In this document: positions 1-7,399 of the stretch, in pieces
Numbering within the stretch: the first letter of the stretch is position 1
Layout of the letters: every line of letters starts with the position of its first letter
The notes under the pieces: model-generated
Database searches by the model: none
Told to the model about the DNA's origin: nothing
The model's input: only the letters and a program-made list of their open reading frames with translations
Program-made: the position numbers and the translations under genes
Source of the DNA: ZLKRG08 sp046094385
GTDB taxonomy: Bacteria; Actinomycetota; Actinomycetes; Nanopelagicales; Nanopelagicaceae
NCBI GenBank assembly: GCA_046094385.1
Contig: JBJTHJ010000070.1
Span: forward strand, 1 to 29,882
Length of the DNA: 29,882 nucleotides
Direction of reading: 5' to 3'

Positions 1-1388
1 CCATATGTACCAAGTAGCTCTGGTAATAGATTTACAATTTTAACTTTATTAGTTTGGCTTGCTTGGCTTGCTTCGTACTCTGCTTTCTTAAGCTGCTGGT
101 TCATCGATGCCTTAGGTAAATTCAGATTTGGTAAATTCCGGTCTGAATTCTGGTCTAAATTCTGGTCTAGATTTTTAGCCAATCGATGAAATGCCGTATA
201 TGAAGCGATCAAATCAGCATCACTTGCTCCAAATACATTAGCTGCTGCGATTTCACTTTCGACTACTTGGTGTGCGATGCCTTGCACCGTCAATCTGGCA
301 GATACATCAACTCGACGATCTCCTGAGACTAAGACTCGTCTACCTTGAAGTGGTTGGAAATCTACATCCCACAACCAAGAGGTATCTTTACCATCTTGGG
401 TATTTGCATTAACCACAAGTAAGACTTCACTTGGACCATTTGCACTTGTTTGCAACGTCTCACGCCAAGATGCTGGATTCTTTGAGAGCAATAAACGGAA
501 ATTGGTATCTTGAATTCGTTTGATGGCAAAGCGGCCATCGACGCTGGTGACTTTAGAGATGGCATCGCCAGATTCTGATAACTCAATACCGAAATTACTT
601 CCCACAATCAGCGCTCGAGCCGCATTCTGTATGGCAGCCTGGCCAGGAATGGCAGAGCGCACTTGCGTTTTTCCACCCTGGTTTTGATCGATTAGCTGAT
701 CGCCAATTAACTGCCAATCTGGTTCTGGTTTGGCAAAGCCACAATTGCAAGAAAAGTTAGCCCGGTCTTCACTCCAATTAAGTAGCGCACCACAAACTGG
801 ACAGGTGGCGGCATCAATATGTCCGCGTTCTCCAGCGCTAAACCAAATTTGCTCGCTAGCGCCCATTGCTGCAAAGACCACAAACGGATCATCACTTGAT
901 GCTAAAACTTTGAGATTGCGCTTGGAGTTATGGCCTTGCAGAGCGCTACGCCATTTGCCAGCCACGATGCGAACTTCGGATAAACGATCTAATTGATCTC
1001 TGCCTAAGTTAAGTAAAACCACTAGCTCTGGATCGCACATTTGAATCGCCCAAGGCAGAACCAATTCATCAACTTCAAGCACTGCCACTTGGCACTTTGG
1101 GCTAGCTCCCAACGCTTGCGCAATTCCAGGATGGAGATTAGCTCCGGTGTGATTATGAGCAATTTGATGCTTTGTAGCTAGCGTTTGGGCAATCAATTTA
1201 GCGGTAGTGGATTTTCCATTAGTACCTGAGATCAAAATTACTCTCTTGCCTTTAGCCAACGTTCTAACCGCGTTTGGTGCAAGTGCCAAAATCAAGCGGC
1301 CCGCGACCATTACTCCGCTACCTTGGCCTAATAACCGTGAGAGCGCACCAAGTGCTTCTGCCAATTGCAATATTATTTTCAAATACAT
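1..1388 (-). CDS. murT: MurT-GatD fusion, lipid II isoglutaminyl synthase (partial)
   Basis: The MurT part is a Mur-ligase-like ATPase that activates the D-glutamate of lipid II for amidation by the GatD glutamine amidotransferase. Visible motifs are the P-loop SGTNGKSTT near residue 61, a Cys4 zinc ribbon (CPVC, then CNC, near residues 205-225), and the DUF1727 motif WLWDVDF near residue 340, whose Asp is the family's proposed catalytic residue. The frame does not stop after MurT. It runs through a low-complexity linker (about residues 397-445) into VNLLPELLGTYG, which matches the usual N-terminus of GatD. I followed all 462 codons to the window edge with no stop or shift. MurT and GatD are normally separate adjacent genes, so this looks like a translational fusion cut by the window edge. 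The ATG at 1388 is preceded by an in-frame TGA; no clear Shine-Dalgarno site is seen. The carbonic anhydrase gene ends 49 bases upstream. Confidence 0.88.
   Translation of the reverse strand, partial: MYLKIILQLAEALGALSRLLGQGSGVMVAGRLILALAPNAVRTLAKGKRVILISGTNGKSTTAKLIAQTLATKHQIAHNHTGANLHPGIAQALGASPKCQVAVLEVDELVLPWAIQMCDPELVVLLNLGRDQLDRLSEVRIVAGKWRSALQGHNSKRNLKVLASSDDPFVVFAAMGASEQIWFSAGERGHIDAATCPVCGALLNWSEDRANFSCNCGFAKPEPDWQLIGDQLIDQNQGGKTQVRSAIPGQAAIQNAARALIVGSNFGIELSESGDAISKVTSVDGRFAIKRIQDTNFRLLLSKNPASWRETLQTSANGPSEVLLVVNANTQDGKDTSWLWDVDFQPLQGRRVLVSGDRRVDVSARLTVQGIAHQVVESEIAAANVFGASDADLIASYTAFHRLAKNLDQNLDQNSDRNLPNLNLPKASMNQQLKKAEYEASQASQTNKVKIVNLLPELLGTY
54..71. repeat. 9-bp tandem duplication in the MurT-GatD linker
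   Basis: The unit ttggcttgc occurs twice head to tail (54-62, 63-71) and encodes A-S-Q twice on the minus strand, just before the GatD-like start. It is a second in-frame repeat in the same linker. Confidence 0.8.
126..173. repeat. 12-bp tandem repeat in the MurT-GatD linker
   Basis: Three copies of a 12-base unit (138-149, 150-161, 162-173) differ by one or two bases, and a weaker fourth lies at 126-137. On the minus strand they encode the four-residue unit N-x-D-Q/R (NLDQ NLDQ NSDR). The period is a multiple of three, so expansion or contraction keeps the frame. Confidence 0.85.
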
Positions 1389-1437
1389 CTTAGTTACTCA
1401 TCAAATTAGTTCTTGCAATTTGCAAAGCTGGCATCAC

Positions 1438-1956
1438 TTAACAATCAACTGGAGTAATTGATCCATTGGTGACATCATAAATCGCACCAGCTACAGATAC
1501 TCCCTTTCGAATCAATGGGTAGGAGCGCACTCTCTGTACATCCACTGCTAAAGCGCTCTGCTGATTTGAAACAGTTCTAAATTCCAACGAACGGGTATCT
1601 ACCCCAAACTCTTCCTCAATCAATTGGTGAATCTCTGATTCTTCAGATTTTGCCATTCGACAATCAGTATGTGGCATGATCAAAATGCGATCAACACCAA
1701 GCAAATAGGTGCCAAGTACTAAGGTGCGAAGTACATCCTCTGTGACACGCGCACCAGCATTTCGAAGGATTTTGGCATCGCCACTTCTCATTCCAACTAC
1801 CGAGAGTGGATTGATTCTGGAATCCATACAGGTGACAATGGCCAAACCTTTTCTGGCCACACCCGTTAACTCTGAATATTTAAATCCCTGTTGGTACTCG
1901 TGATTTGCTGCCAAGAGGTCATCGAACTTATCGTGCGGGAATTTTGCAGCAGTCAC
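1438..1956 (-). CDS. beta-carbonic anhydrase (CanA/Rv1284-like)
   Basis: This is a 172-residue beta-class carbonic anhydrase, a cytoplasmic zinc enzyme interconverting CO2 and bicarbonate. The zinc ligands are visible as C43 (in CMDSR), H96 and C99 (in PHTDC). The Asp45-Arg47 dyad and the LRNAGA motif are also present. The length fits the short actinobacterial form. Start choice: GTG at 1954-1956, with TAGAAT seven bases upstream, suggests a leaderless transcript. The gene is in the same orientation as murT, 49 bases downstream, and could be cotranscribed with it. Family assignment is firm; the physiological role (supplying bicarbonate for carboxylations) is inferred from the family. Confidence 0.93.
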   Translation of the reverse strand: MTAAKFPHDKFDDLLAANHEYQQGFKYSELTGVARKGLAIVTCMDSRINPLSVVGMRSGDAKILRNAGARVTEDVLRTLVLGTYLLGVDRILIMPHTDCRMAKSEESEIHQLIEEEFGVDTRSLEFRTVSNQQSALAVDVQRVRSYPLIRKGVSVAGAIYDVTNGSITPVDC

Positions 1957-1963
1957 AGGGGTA

Positions 1964-1969
1964 ATTCTA
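1964..1969 (-). promoter_or_regulatory. -10 box for leaderless carbonic anhydrase mRNA
   Basis: Minus-strand TAGAAT lies seven bases before the GTG start at 1956. It matches the actinobacterial TAnnnT -10 pattern with transcription beginning at or beside the start codon. No convincing -35 was identified. Confidence 0.45.
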
Positions 1970-1990
1970 GGTTCGTGGCCAGGATCTTGA

Positions 1991-2164
1991 TTACTTCCGG
2001 CGCAAACGGCGTAAATCTCTTCGCAATTTTCGCCGCTCCAACTTGGTCTTCTTATCAGTGCGGGTCGTGAAACCCCACTTCAAAATCGGGATGAAAATCA
2101 ATGCAATTATCAGAAAGCCGCTAAGGCTCTGTAGAAATAGGTCGTAATTGCTGCCCCGATACAT
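1991..2164 (-). CDS. small single-pass membrane protein, 57 aa
   Basis: A 57-residue frame starts at ATG 2162-2164 and stops with TAA at 1991-1993. It has a short polar N-terminus (MYRGSNYDLF), one hydrophobic span (about residues 14-30) and a very basic tail rich in Arg and Lys (LRRDLRRLRRK). This is a typical N-out/C-in small membrane protein with a cytoplasmic, possibly RNA- or membrane-binding tail. TAAACT six bases before the ATG supports a leaderless start. It is divergent from the photolyase gene, with only 28 bases between the two start codons, and lies 34 bases upstream of the carbonic anhydrase gene in the same direction. I do not recognise a named family and assign no function. Confidence 0.68.
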   Translation of the reverse strand: MYRGSNYDLFLQSLSGFLIIALIFIPILKWGFTTRTDKKTKLERRKLRRDLRRLRRK

Positions 2165-2170
2165 GAGCGC

Positions 2171-2176
2171 AGTTTA
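2171..2176 (-). promoter_or_regulatory. -10 box for the 57-aa membrane protein
   Basis: Minus-strand TAAACT lies six bases before the ATG at 2164. The box sits between two divergent starts (2164 and 2193), so this gene and the photolyase must share a very compact promoter region. Confidence 0.45.
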
Positions 2177-2192
2177 GTGAGAAACTTACTTC

Positions 2193-3686
2193 ATGAAGCG
2201 AGCGATTTTCGTAGCCTTTGATCAATTGCACTCTGGCTACGGTGCGCTCAAAGGGGCAGATCCCAAAGATGACCTGATAATCATCATAGAAAGTCAACGG
2301 ATGCTTCGAAGTCGCAAGTGGCACTTGCAAAGACTCTGGTTCATGATCTCGGCTGCTCGACACTTTGCTAAGCAATTGGAAGCACTTGGATTTAAAGTCG
2401 AATATCAAAAGGCCGATAGCACTTTGGCTGGCATCGATTCGATCATCAAGAAATATGCAATTACAACGGTGATTGCAGCGGAGCCTAATTCATATAAGTT
2501 ATCGGCTGAGTTAAGGAATAGGGTCCAGTATCTTCCTAATGATTTCTTCTTAACCGACAAAGATGAATTCATTGCTTGGGCAGGTAGCCAAAAGAATTTG
2601 CTCATGGAGAACTTCTATCGCACCCAACGTAAACGTCTGAATGTACTGATGGATGGCGATAAACCAACTGGCGGTCAGTGGAACTTTGATAAAGAGAATC
2701 GTCTTCCACCACCGAAGAGCTATCAATATCCACCATATCTAAAGCATTCAATGGATCAGTTGGATAAAGAAGTATTGGCAGAGCTAAAAGCATCTGATTT
2801 GGAAATTTGGGGCGAAGAACCAGATGGAACTTGGGGAAGCACCCGAGAACAAGCTCTACAACAATTGGAGTATTTCTTAGATAAGCACTTTAAAGATTTC
2901 GGCCCATTTGAAGATGCCATGGTCACCGAGAATTGGGCATTTCACCACTCACTATTGAGTCCCTATCTAAATATCGGTTTGATACACGCCTTTGAGGTGA
3001 TCGAAGCAGTCAGAAAACGTTTTAAAAAAGGAGATATCCCTATCGCTTCCTGCGAAGGTTTTATTCGTCAGGTAATTGGATGGCGAGAATATATAAATGG
3101 AATCTATTGGTTCTTCGGTGAAAGTTATCGCGAATCAAATCACTTCAATCTAAATCGTGAATTATTACCGCTATTTGAAGACCCAAATCAGACCAAAATG
3201 GCCTGCGTAAAGGAACAGATAATCGATATCAAAGAGCGCGCCTGGGTTCATCACATTCCGAGGTTGATGGTTTTAAGCAACTTAGCCCTTTTAACTGGTA
3301 TCAAGCCGACTCAGTTTCTAAATTGGATGCGCGAAGTTTTCATCGATGCTGCAGATTGGGTGATGGTTCCCAATGTGATCGGTATGGGTATGCATGCTGA
3401 CGGCGGAAAGATGGCAACCAAGCCCTACATCTCTGGCGGTTCCTACATTTCAAAGATGAGTAACTATTGCAAGGGATGCGAATACGATCCGAAGGCAAGA
3501 ACTGGCGAGAACGCATGCCCGTTTACCAATCTCTACTGGAATTTCTTATCCGAAAATGAGTCCGAGTTCACAAAAAATCATAGAATGTTTCAACAAATGA
3601 GTGGGTTAAAGAGACTGAAAGATTTGCCTGAGGTTAAAGCTGAGAGCAAGAGAATTTTAGATGGACTTTCACGGGGGAAGATTTGA
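2193..3686 (+). CDS. FeS-type photolyase/cryptochrome (PhrB / FeS-BCP family)
   Basis: A 497-residue protein of the prokaryotic (6-4) photolyase / FeS-BCP group, which uses FAD and light to repair UV photoproducts or acts as a blue-light sensor. The N-terminal Rossmann-like DUF523/antenna domain begins MKRAIFVAFDQLHSG. The active-site region VHHIPRLMVLSN is typical of the group. The Fe-S cysteines are seen as one in KMACVKEQ and three in the C-terminal NYCKGCEYDP...NACPF segment, matching the four ligands of PhrB. Length is normal for the family (about 500). It overlaps the next gene by four bases and is divergent from a small membrane protein gene. No Shine-Dalgarno site precedes the ATG. 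Repair versus sensing cannot be decided from sequence. Confidence 0.93.
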   Translation: MKRAIFVAFDQLHSGYGALKGADPKDDLIIIIESQRMLRSRKWHLQRLWFMISAARHFAKQLEALGFKVEYQKADSTLAGIDSIIKKYAITTVIAAEPNSYKLSAELRNRVQYLPNDFFLTDKDEFIAWAGSQKNLLMENFYRTQRKRLNVLMDGDKPTGGQWNFDKENRLPPPKSYQYPPYLKHSMDQLDKEVLAELKASDLEIWGEEPDGTWGSTREQALQQLEYFLDKHFKDFGPFEDAMVTENWAFHHSLLSPYLNIGLIHAFEVIEAVRKRFKKGDIPIASCEGFIRQVIGWREYINGIYWFFGESYRESNHFNLNRELLPLFEDPNQTKMACVKEQIIDIKERAWVHHIPRLMVLSNLALLTGIKPTQFLNWMREVFIDAADWVMVPNVIGMGMHADGGKMATKPYISGGSYISKMSNYCKGCEYDPKARTGENACPFTNLYWNFLSENESEFTKNHRMFQQMSGLKRLKDLPEVKAESKRILDGLSRGKI

Positions 3687-4516
3687 GTAGTTTGAATACG
3701 GTAAACAACTTAAATATTCGACGATATGGCAATGGTTCCCGAAAACTAGTTGCAGTACATGGACTGGGATCTGGTAGCACCGCCTGGGACCTGATTAGAC
3801 CAGAGTTGATAAATCCTGAAAACGATTTGGAATTTATCACTGTTGATCTTCCTGGACATGGCGATGCCACGATGAGCGCAGATACCCAGATGAACCCGGG
3901 AAAGTTGGCTGAGATCATCAAATCTGAGTTGGTGGCAAATGACATCCAAAAATTTCATCTCATGGGAAATTCTTTGGGTGGATGGATCTGCCTTGAGATG
4001 GCGGCACAATCTCCTGAACATGTGCTTTCACTTACCGGGGTCGCACCAGCTGGACTCTGGTTGAAAGCAAAGACCCATCGAAATGGCGAACTGGCAATTA
4101 GCAGGTACATGGCACGCGCTACCTATAAATTTGCAAATCAAATTGCAAAGATCAAATTGATGCGAGCCATCGGTTTCAAATTAGTCAGTCCGAAGTGGGA
4201 GGAGTTTGACCCAGATACTTGCGCTAAAGCAGCAATCGCAATGGGTTCAGCAAGTGGTTATTACTTATTATGGGATGCATTCTTAGGTAATCGTTTTGAT
4301 AAACCAATCTCACAGGAGATTCCGGTAACGATTATCTTTGGCGATACTGATTACACATTGCCGGCAGATAGCTGCCAAGAGCGATCTCTTGCACCTAGCC
4401 ATTCCAAATGGGTGGTTCTCCCCAATTCCGGTCATGCACCGATGTGGGATGCGGTATCAGAGGTGGTAAACGAGACTTTAAAGACTATAGATGAAGCTAC
4501 TAATAGGACCAAATAG
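3683..4516 (+). CDS. alpha/beta-hydrolase
   Basis: A 277-residue single-domain alpha/beta-hydrolase, probably a cytoplasmic esterase or lipase-like enzyme; substrate unknown. Visible elements are the oxyanion-loop HGLGSGS (residues 26-32), the nucleophile elbow GNSLGG with Ser97, an acid in IFGDTDYTLP, and the catalytic His in SGHAPMWD near the C-terminus. The TTG start at 3683 overlaps the photolyase stop (TTGA), suggesting translational coupling. A purine-rich gggggaag (3673-3680) lies just upstream. A second in-frame TTG at 3692 has more usual spacing to it, so the exact start is uncertain by three codons. Association with the photolyase may be operonic only. Confidence 0.87.
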   Translation: MSSLNTVNNLNIRRYGNGSRKLVAVHGLGSGSTAWDLIRPELINPENDLEFITVDLPGHGDATMSADTQMNPGKLAEIIKSELVANDIQKFHLMGNSLGGWICLEMAAQSPEHVLSLTGVAPAGLWLKAKTHRNGELAISRYMARATYKFANQIAKIKLMRAIGFKLVSPKWEEFDPDTCAKAAIAMGSASGYYLLWDAFLGNRFDKPISQEIPVTIIFGDTDYTLPADSCQERSLAPSHSKWVVLPNSGHAPMWDAVSEVVNETLKTIDEATNRTK

Positions 4517-4540
4517 AGTCTTAACCAGCTCTAATTTACT

Positions 4541-6037
4541 CTAACTAGTGGTGCGACTTTCTCGCTCTGCACATTTGCAGATATTTCTAAGCATCGTCGG
4601 GAAAAGTAACCAATGAAATGGTGCGATTGCGCGCCAGTACAACTGTCCGCCCAATCCACGTGGCTGGAAAGTGGCGATCTGTTTGGCAATGACTTTGCCA
4701 TCAACCTGCGATAGCTCGAACTCAAGCCAAGCTTTGCCTGGCAAGATCATCTCGGCATAGAGCTTTAACCTCTTGCCCTCTTCATAGCCCTCAACGCGCC
4801 AAAAATCTAAACTATCTCCGACTCGTAATTTAAAGGGATCACGTCTACCTCTTCGAAGTCCGACTCCACCGAATATTCGATCTAGTAAACCGCGCAGGTA
4901 CCAGAGCCAATCTGAGCCATACCAACCATTATCTCCACCGATGCGCTCTATACAGCTCCATACATTCTTAATGGGTGCGCTGCTTTCTTGCACCCGAATA
5001 TCTTGAAACTCAGTGGCACCTGCCCAAGATGGATCTCCTTGTGCTTTCTGCCACGGCGCAGTTGGCGCTGTGGCATCTGACCATCGAGTCTCAATTTGAT
5101 TATTTGAAACCCGCTCAAGTGCTAGTTCGATCGCACTTTTTATCGGAGTTAATCCAGCCTCTGGTGGCGCAATTAACTTAGAGATCGATTTACGCTCATC
5201 TACCACCACTTCGCTAATCAAAGATTCAACAAGTGGCCTAGCTAAAGTTGTGGGTACTGGCGTCACAAATCCAATCCAGAGACTGGATAGAGATGGTGTT
5301 AGCACTGGAATTTTCACGACAATTCTTTTACGCAAACCTGCGATCTTCGCAAAAATCTGCATCATATTCTCGTAAGTGACCACCTCTGGGCCACCAATAT
5401 CAAATACTCCTGATACCGCTTCTGGTAGCTCAACAGTTTTACCTAAATAATAAAGTACATCTCTAATCGCAATTGGCTGGGTACGATTCTTAACCCACTT
5501 AGGAGTCGTCATTACTGGTAAGCGATGCGTTAAATGGCGCAACATCTCAAACGATGCTGAGCCGGATCCAATGATGATTCCAGCTCTAAGTTCCAGGACT
5601 GGAACGCCATATCTTGCTAACTCCACTCCAGTATCAGTTCTAGATTGCAGATGTCGGCTGGTTTTAGAATCATTTGCGATGCCGCCTAAATAAACAATCT
5701 GCTTGATTTGGGCATCAGCTGCAGCTCTACCGAAAGTAGCTGCCATCTCCTTTTCGATCAGATCAAAAGCGGTGGAGCTATTGATTGAGTGGAGCAGATA
5801 GAAGGCCACATCAACATCCGTCAATGCGCTCCTGACCGCTTCATAATCGGTCACATTTCCAATCACCTTCTCGACGGAATTGGCCCACGAATACTGCGCG
5901 ACTTTCTTCACATCTCGTACAAAAACGCGAACTTGATAACCTTTTTCAAGCAGTGTGCGCACCAAACGACCACCAACATATCCAGTAGCGCCGGTGACTA
6001 AAACTCGTTTTCCGTGGTTTTCTAGATTTTCATTCAT
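4541..6037 (-). CDS. NAD(P)-binding Rossmann protein with DUF2867 domain
   Basis: A 498-residue protein. The N-terminus is an atypical SDR/NmrA-like Rossmann fold (VTGATGYVGGRLV at residues 14-26, about 300 residues in all). The C-terminus (roughly 340-490) is a DUF2867 domain, a START-like fold beginning after the SAPIKNVWSCIERIGG segment and containing PGKAWLEFEL and FQPRGLGGQLYW. Proteins of this architecture occur in many actinobacteria, but the reaction is not known to me. It is convergent with the hydrolase gene (24-base gap) and divergent from TspO (38 bases between starts). TAGTTT nine bases before the ATG fits a leaderless promoter. A role with photolyase and TspO in light or redox response is inference from position only. 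Confidence 0.88.
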   Translation of the reverse strand: MNENLENHGKRVLVTGATGYVGGRLVRTLLEKGYQVRVFVRDVKKVAQYSWANSVEKVIGNVTDYEAVRSALTDVDVAFYLLHSINSSTAFDLIEKEMAATFGRAAADAQIKQIVYLGGIANDSKTSRHLQSRTDTGVELARYGVPVLELRAGIIIGSGSASFEMLRHLTHRLPVMTTPKWVKNRTQPIAIRDVLYYLGKTVELPEAVSGVFDIGGPEVVTYENMMQIFAKIAGLRKRIVVKIPVLTPSLSSLWIGFVTPVPTTLARPLVESLISEVVVDERKSISKLIAPPEAGLTPIKSAIELALERVSNNQIETRWSDATAPTAPWQKAQGDPSWAGATEFQDIRVQESSAPIKNVWSCIERIGGDNGWYGSDWLWYLRGLLDRIFGGVGLRRGRRDPFKLRVGDSLDFWRVEGYEEGKRLKLYAEMILPGKAWLEFELSQVDGKVIAKQIATFQPRGLGGQLYWRAIAPFHWLLFPTMLRNICKCAERESRTTS

Positions 6038-6046
6038 ATGTTTCTA

Positions 6047-6052
6047 AACTAC
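6047..6052 (-). promoter_or_regulatory. -10 box for the DUF2867 gene
   Basis: Minus-strand TAGTTT lies nine bases before ATG 6037. No Shine-Dalgarno site is visible, so a leaderless or near-leaderless mRNA is likely. Confidence 0.35.
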
Positions 6053-6075
6053 TGGAAATAGTAAATACTTGCTAT

Positions 6076-6543
6076 GTGGAGTTTAAAACTATCGCCAGCG
6101 TGATTGGAGTCGTGCTGGTCATAATCTATGCATCCGGCTCTGGGATCTGGGTCAATAGTTCACCAGGTTGGTACAGCTCCTTGGTCCGCCCTAGTTGGCA
6201 ACCGCCAGATTTTGTCTTTGGATTGATCTGGCCATATAACTTTCTGATGCTGGGTATTAGCGCAGTCAAAGTCGCACAGACCTTAAGTAAACCTTTGGTG
6301 ATTATCTGGTTGGGTGCTTTTGCACTCTCCGTGGTGACCGCTTTGCTCTGGGCTTATCACTTTTACGTTCCCCACAATTTGAAATTAGCCAGTTTCTGTC
6401 TGGGTGCAACTGCGCTACTTACAATCCCGATGTTGCTGATAACTTTCAAAGCCTCATGGAAAATTGCGTTATTACTAACGCCCTACCAATTATGGGTGGC
6501 AATCGCCACTACTCTGGCTTTTGGTTACGCAGCACGCAACTGA
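6076..6543 (+). CDS. tspO: TspO/MBR family tryptophan-rich sensory protein
   Basis: A 155-residue five-helix membrane protein of the TspO/MBR family, which binds porphyrins and other ligands and is linked to oxygen and light responses in bacteria. The family signature PGWYSSLVRPSWQPPDFVFG is seen near residues 29-48, followed by the IWPYNFLMLG helix, an LLWAYHFYVPHNL loop and an ending helix with PYQLWVAIATTLAFGYAARN. Length is typical. The start is GTG at 6076; an ATG at 6074 is out of frame. No good Shine-Dalgarno site is present. It ends seven bases before the convergent ABC permease gene. It is divergent from the DUF2867 gene, so the two share a 38-base control region. Confidence 0.93.
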   Translation: MEFKTIASVIGVVLVIIYASGSGIWVNSSPGWYSSLVRPSWQPPDFVFGLIWPYNFLMLGISAVKVAQTLSKPLVIIWLGAFALSVVTALLWAYHFYVPHNLKLASFCLGATALLTIPMLLITFKASWKIALLLTPYQLWVAIATTLAFGYAARN

Positions 6544-6550
6544 TTTAGGT

Positions 6551-7399
6551 CTAAGAAGTAACATCTTTTCTTTGGAATCTGGTAATCGCCAAAGTAATTA
6601 GCACCGTAAACCAGATCACGCTATATGAAGCGCCACGGATCATATCTGCCCAGACAATATTGTTACTCAATAGATCAAACCATGAATATGAATAATGAAC
6701 TGGTAGCGCTTTACGGAAATTACCAAGCGCAGTTACCGCATCCAAGATGTTCATCAAGATCACCAAGCCCACTGCCACGCCAACCGCGCCAAGTGGCGCA
6801 TCAGTGCGTACGCTTATATAGAAGGCAATTCCGGCGATAAATAGCAGTGCAAATGCCGCATACAAAGTAATCAAGAGAATTCTTTCGATCGCAATGTTGT
6901 TATCTAAGGTAACTCCCAGAGGTGATTGCAGTGGCGCTGAACCAAAGAAGATCACACCTACCACCCATGAGGTAAGTGGTAAAAGCAATACCGCACCTGC
7001 CGAGAGAGTAAGGCTAACCTTTAGTTTCTGAATCAATAATCTTTGGCGAGGCACTGGTGAGGCCAATAGATATCGAAGCGTGGACCAAGATGCTTCGCTT
7101 GCCACAGTATCCCCATTAAATAGCGCAATCACCGTGACCATCAAGAATGGCATTGCAAAATAGAACATGGTCACTGTGAAATTTGCAGCGCCAATCGTCG
7201 CTAATCCAATTAGATCAAATGAGCCTGAACCTAATCTGGTCGGTCCACCACTATGTCCAGATGGGCCAAACTTCACCGCACCGGCAACGATTACTGGAAG
7301 TGCCACTACAAATAAATATGCAAAGAATGTTCGCTTACGATAAAACTGGCGGTAGAGCTCTACGGAGTACGGAAGAGTCTTTTCGACGTGATAACTCAT
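6551..7399 (-). CDS. ABC-2 type exporter permease
   Basis: A 282-residue integral membrane protein with six hydrophobic spans (about residues 26-46, 80-101, 137-160, 172-198, 204-225 and 255-275). The segment EASWSTLRYLLASPVPRQRLLIQK after the second span is the conserved cytoplasmic coupling region of ABC-2 permeases. Its ATG overlaps the stop of the upstream ATPase-hydrolase gene (ATGA, 7396-7399), so the two are translationally coupled and should form one transporter. Exported substrate is unknown. It would pair with the ATPase domain of the neighbour as a dimeric exporter. Confidence 0.88.
   Translation of the reverse strand: MSYHVEKTLPYSVELYRQFYRKRTFFAYLFVVALPVIVAGAVKFGPSGHSGGPTRLGSGSFDLIGLATIGAANFTVTMFYFAMPFLMVTVIALFNGDTVASEASWSTLRYLLASPVPRQRLLIQKLKVSLTLSAGAVLLLPLTSWVVGVIFFGSAPLQSPLGVTLDNNIAIERILLITLYAAFALLFIAGIAFYISVRTDAPLGAVGVAVGLVILMNILDAVTALGNFRKALPVHYSYSWFDLLSNNIVWADMIRGASYSVIWFTVLITLAITRFQRKDVTS

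Noticed and set aside
3634..3945. 103-codon minus-strand open frame
   Set aside because: It is antisense to the start of the alpha/beta-hydrolase, whose motifs are intact.
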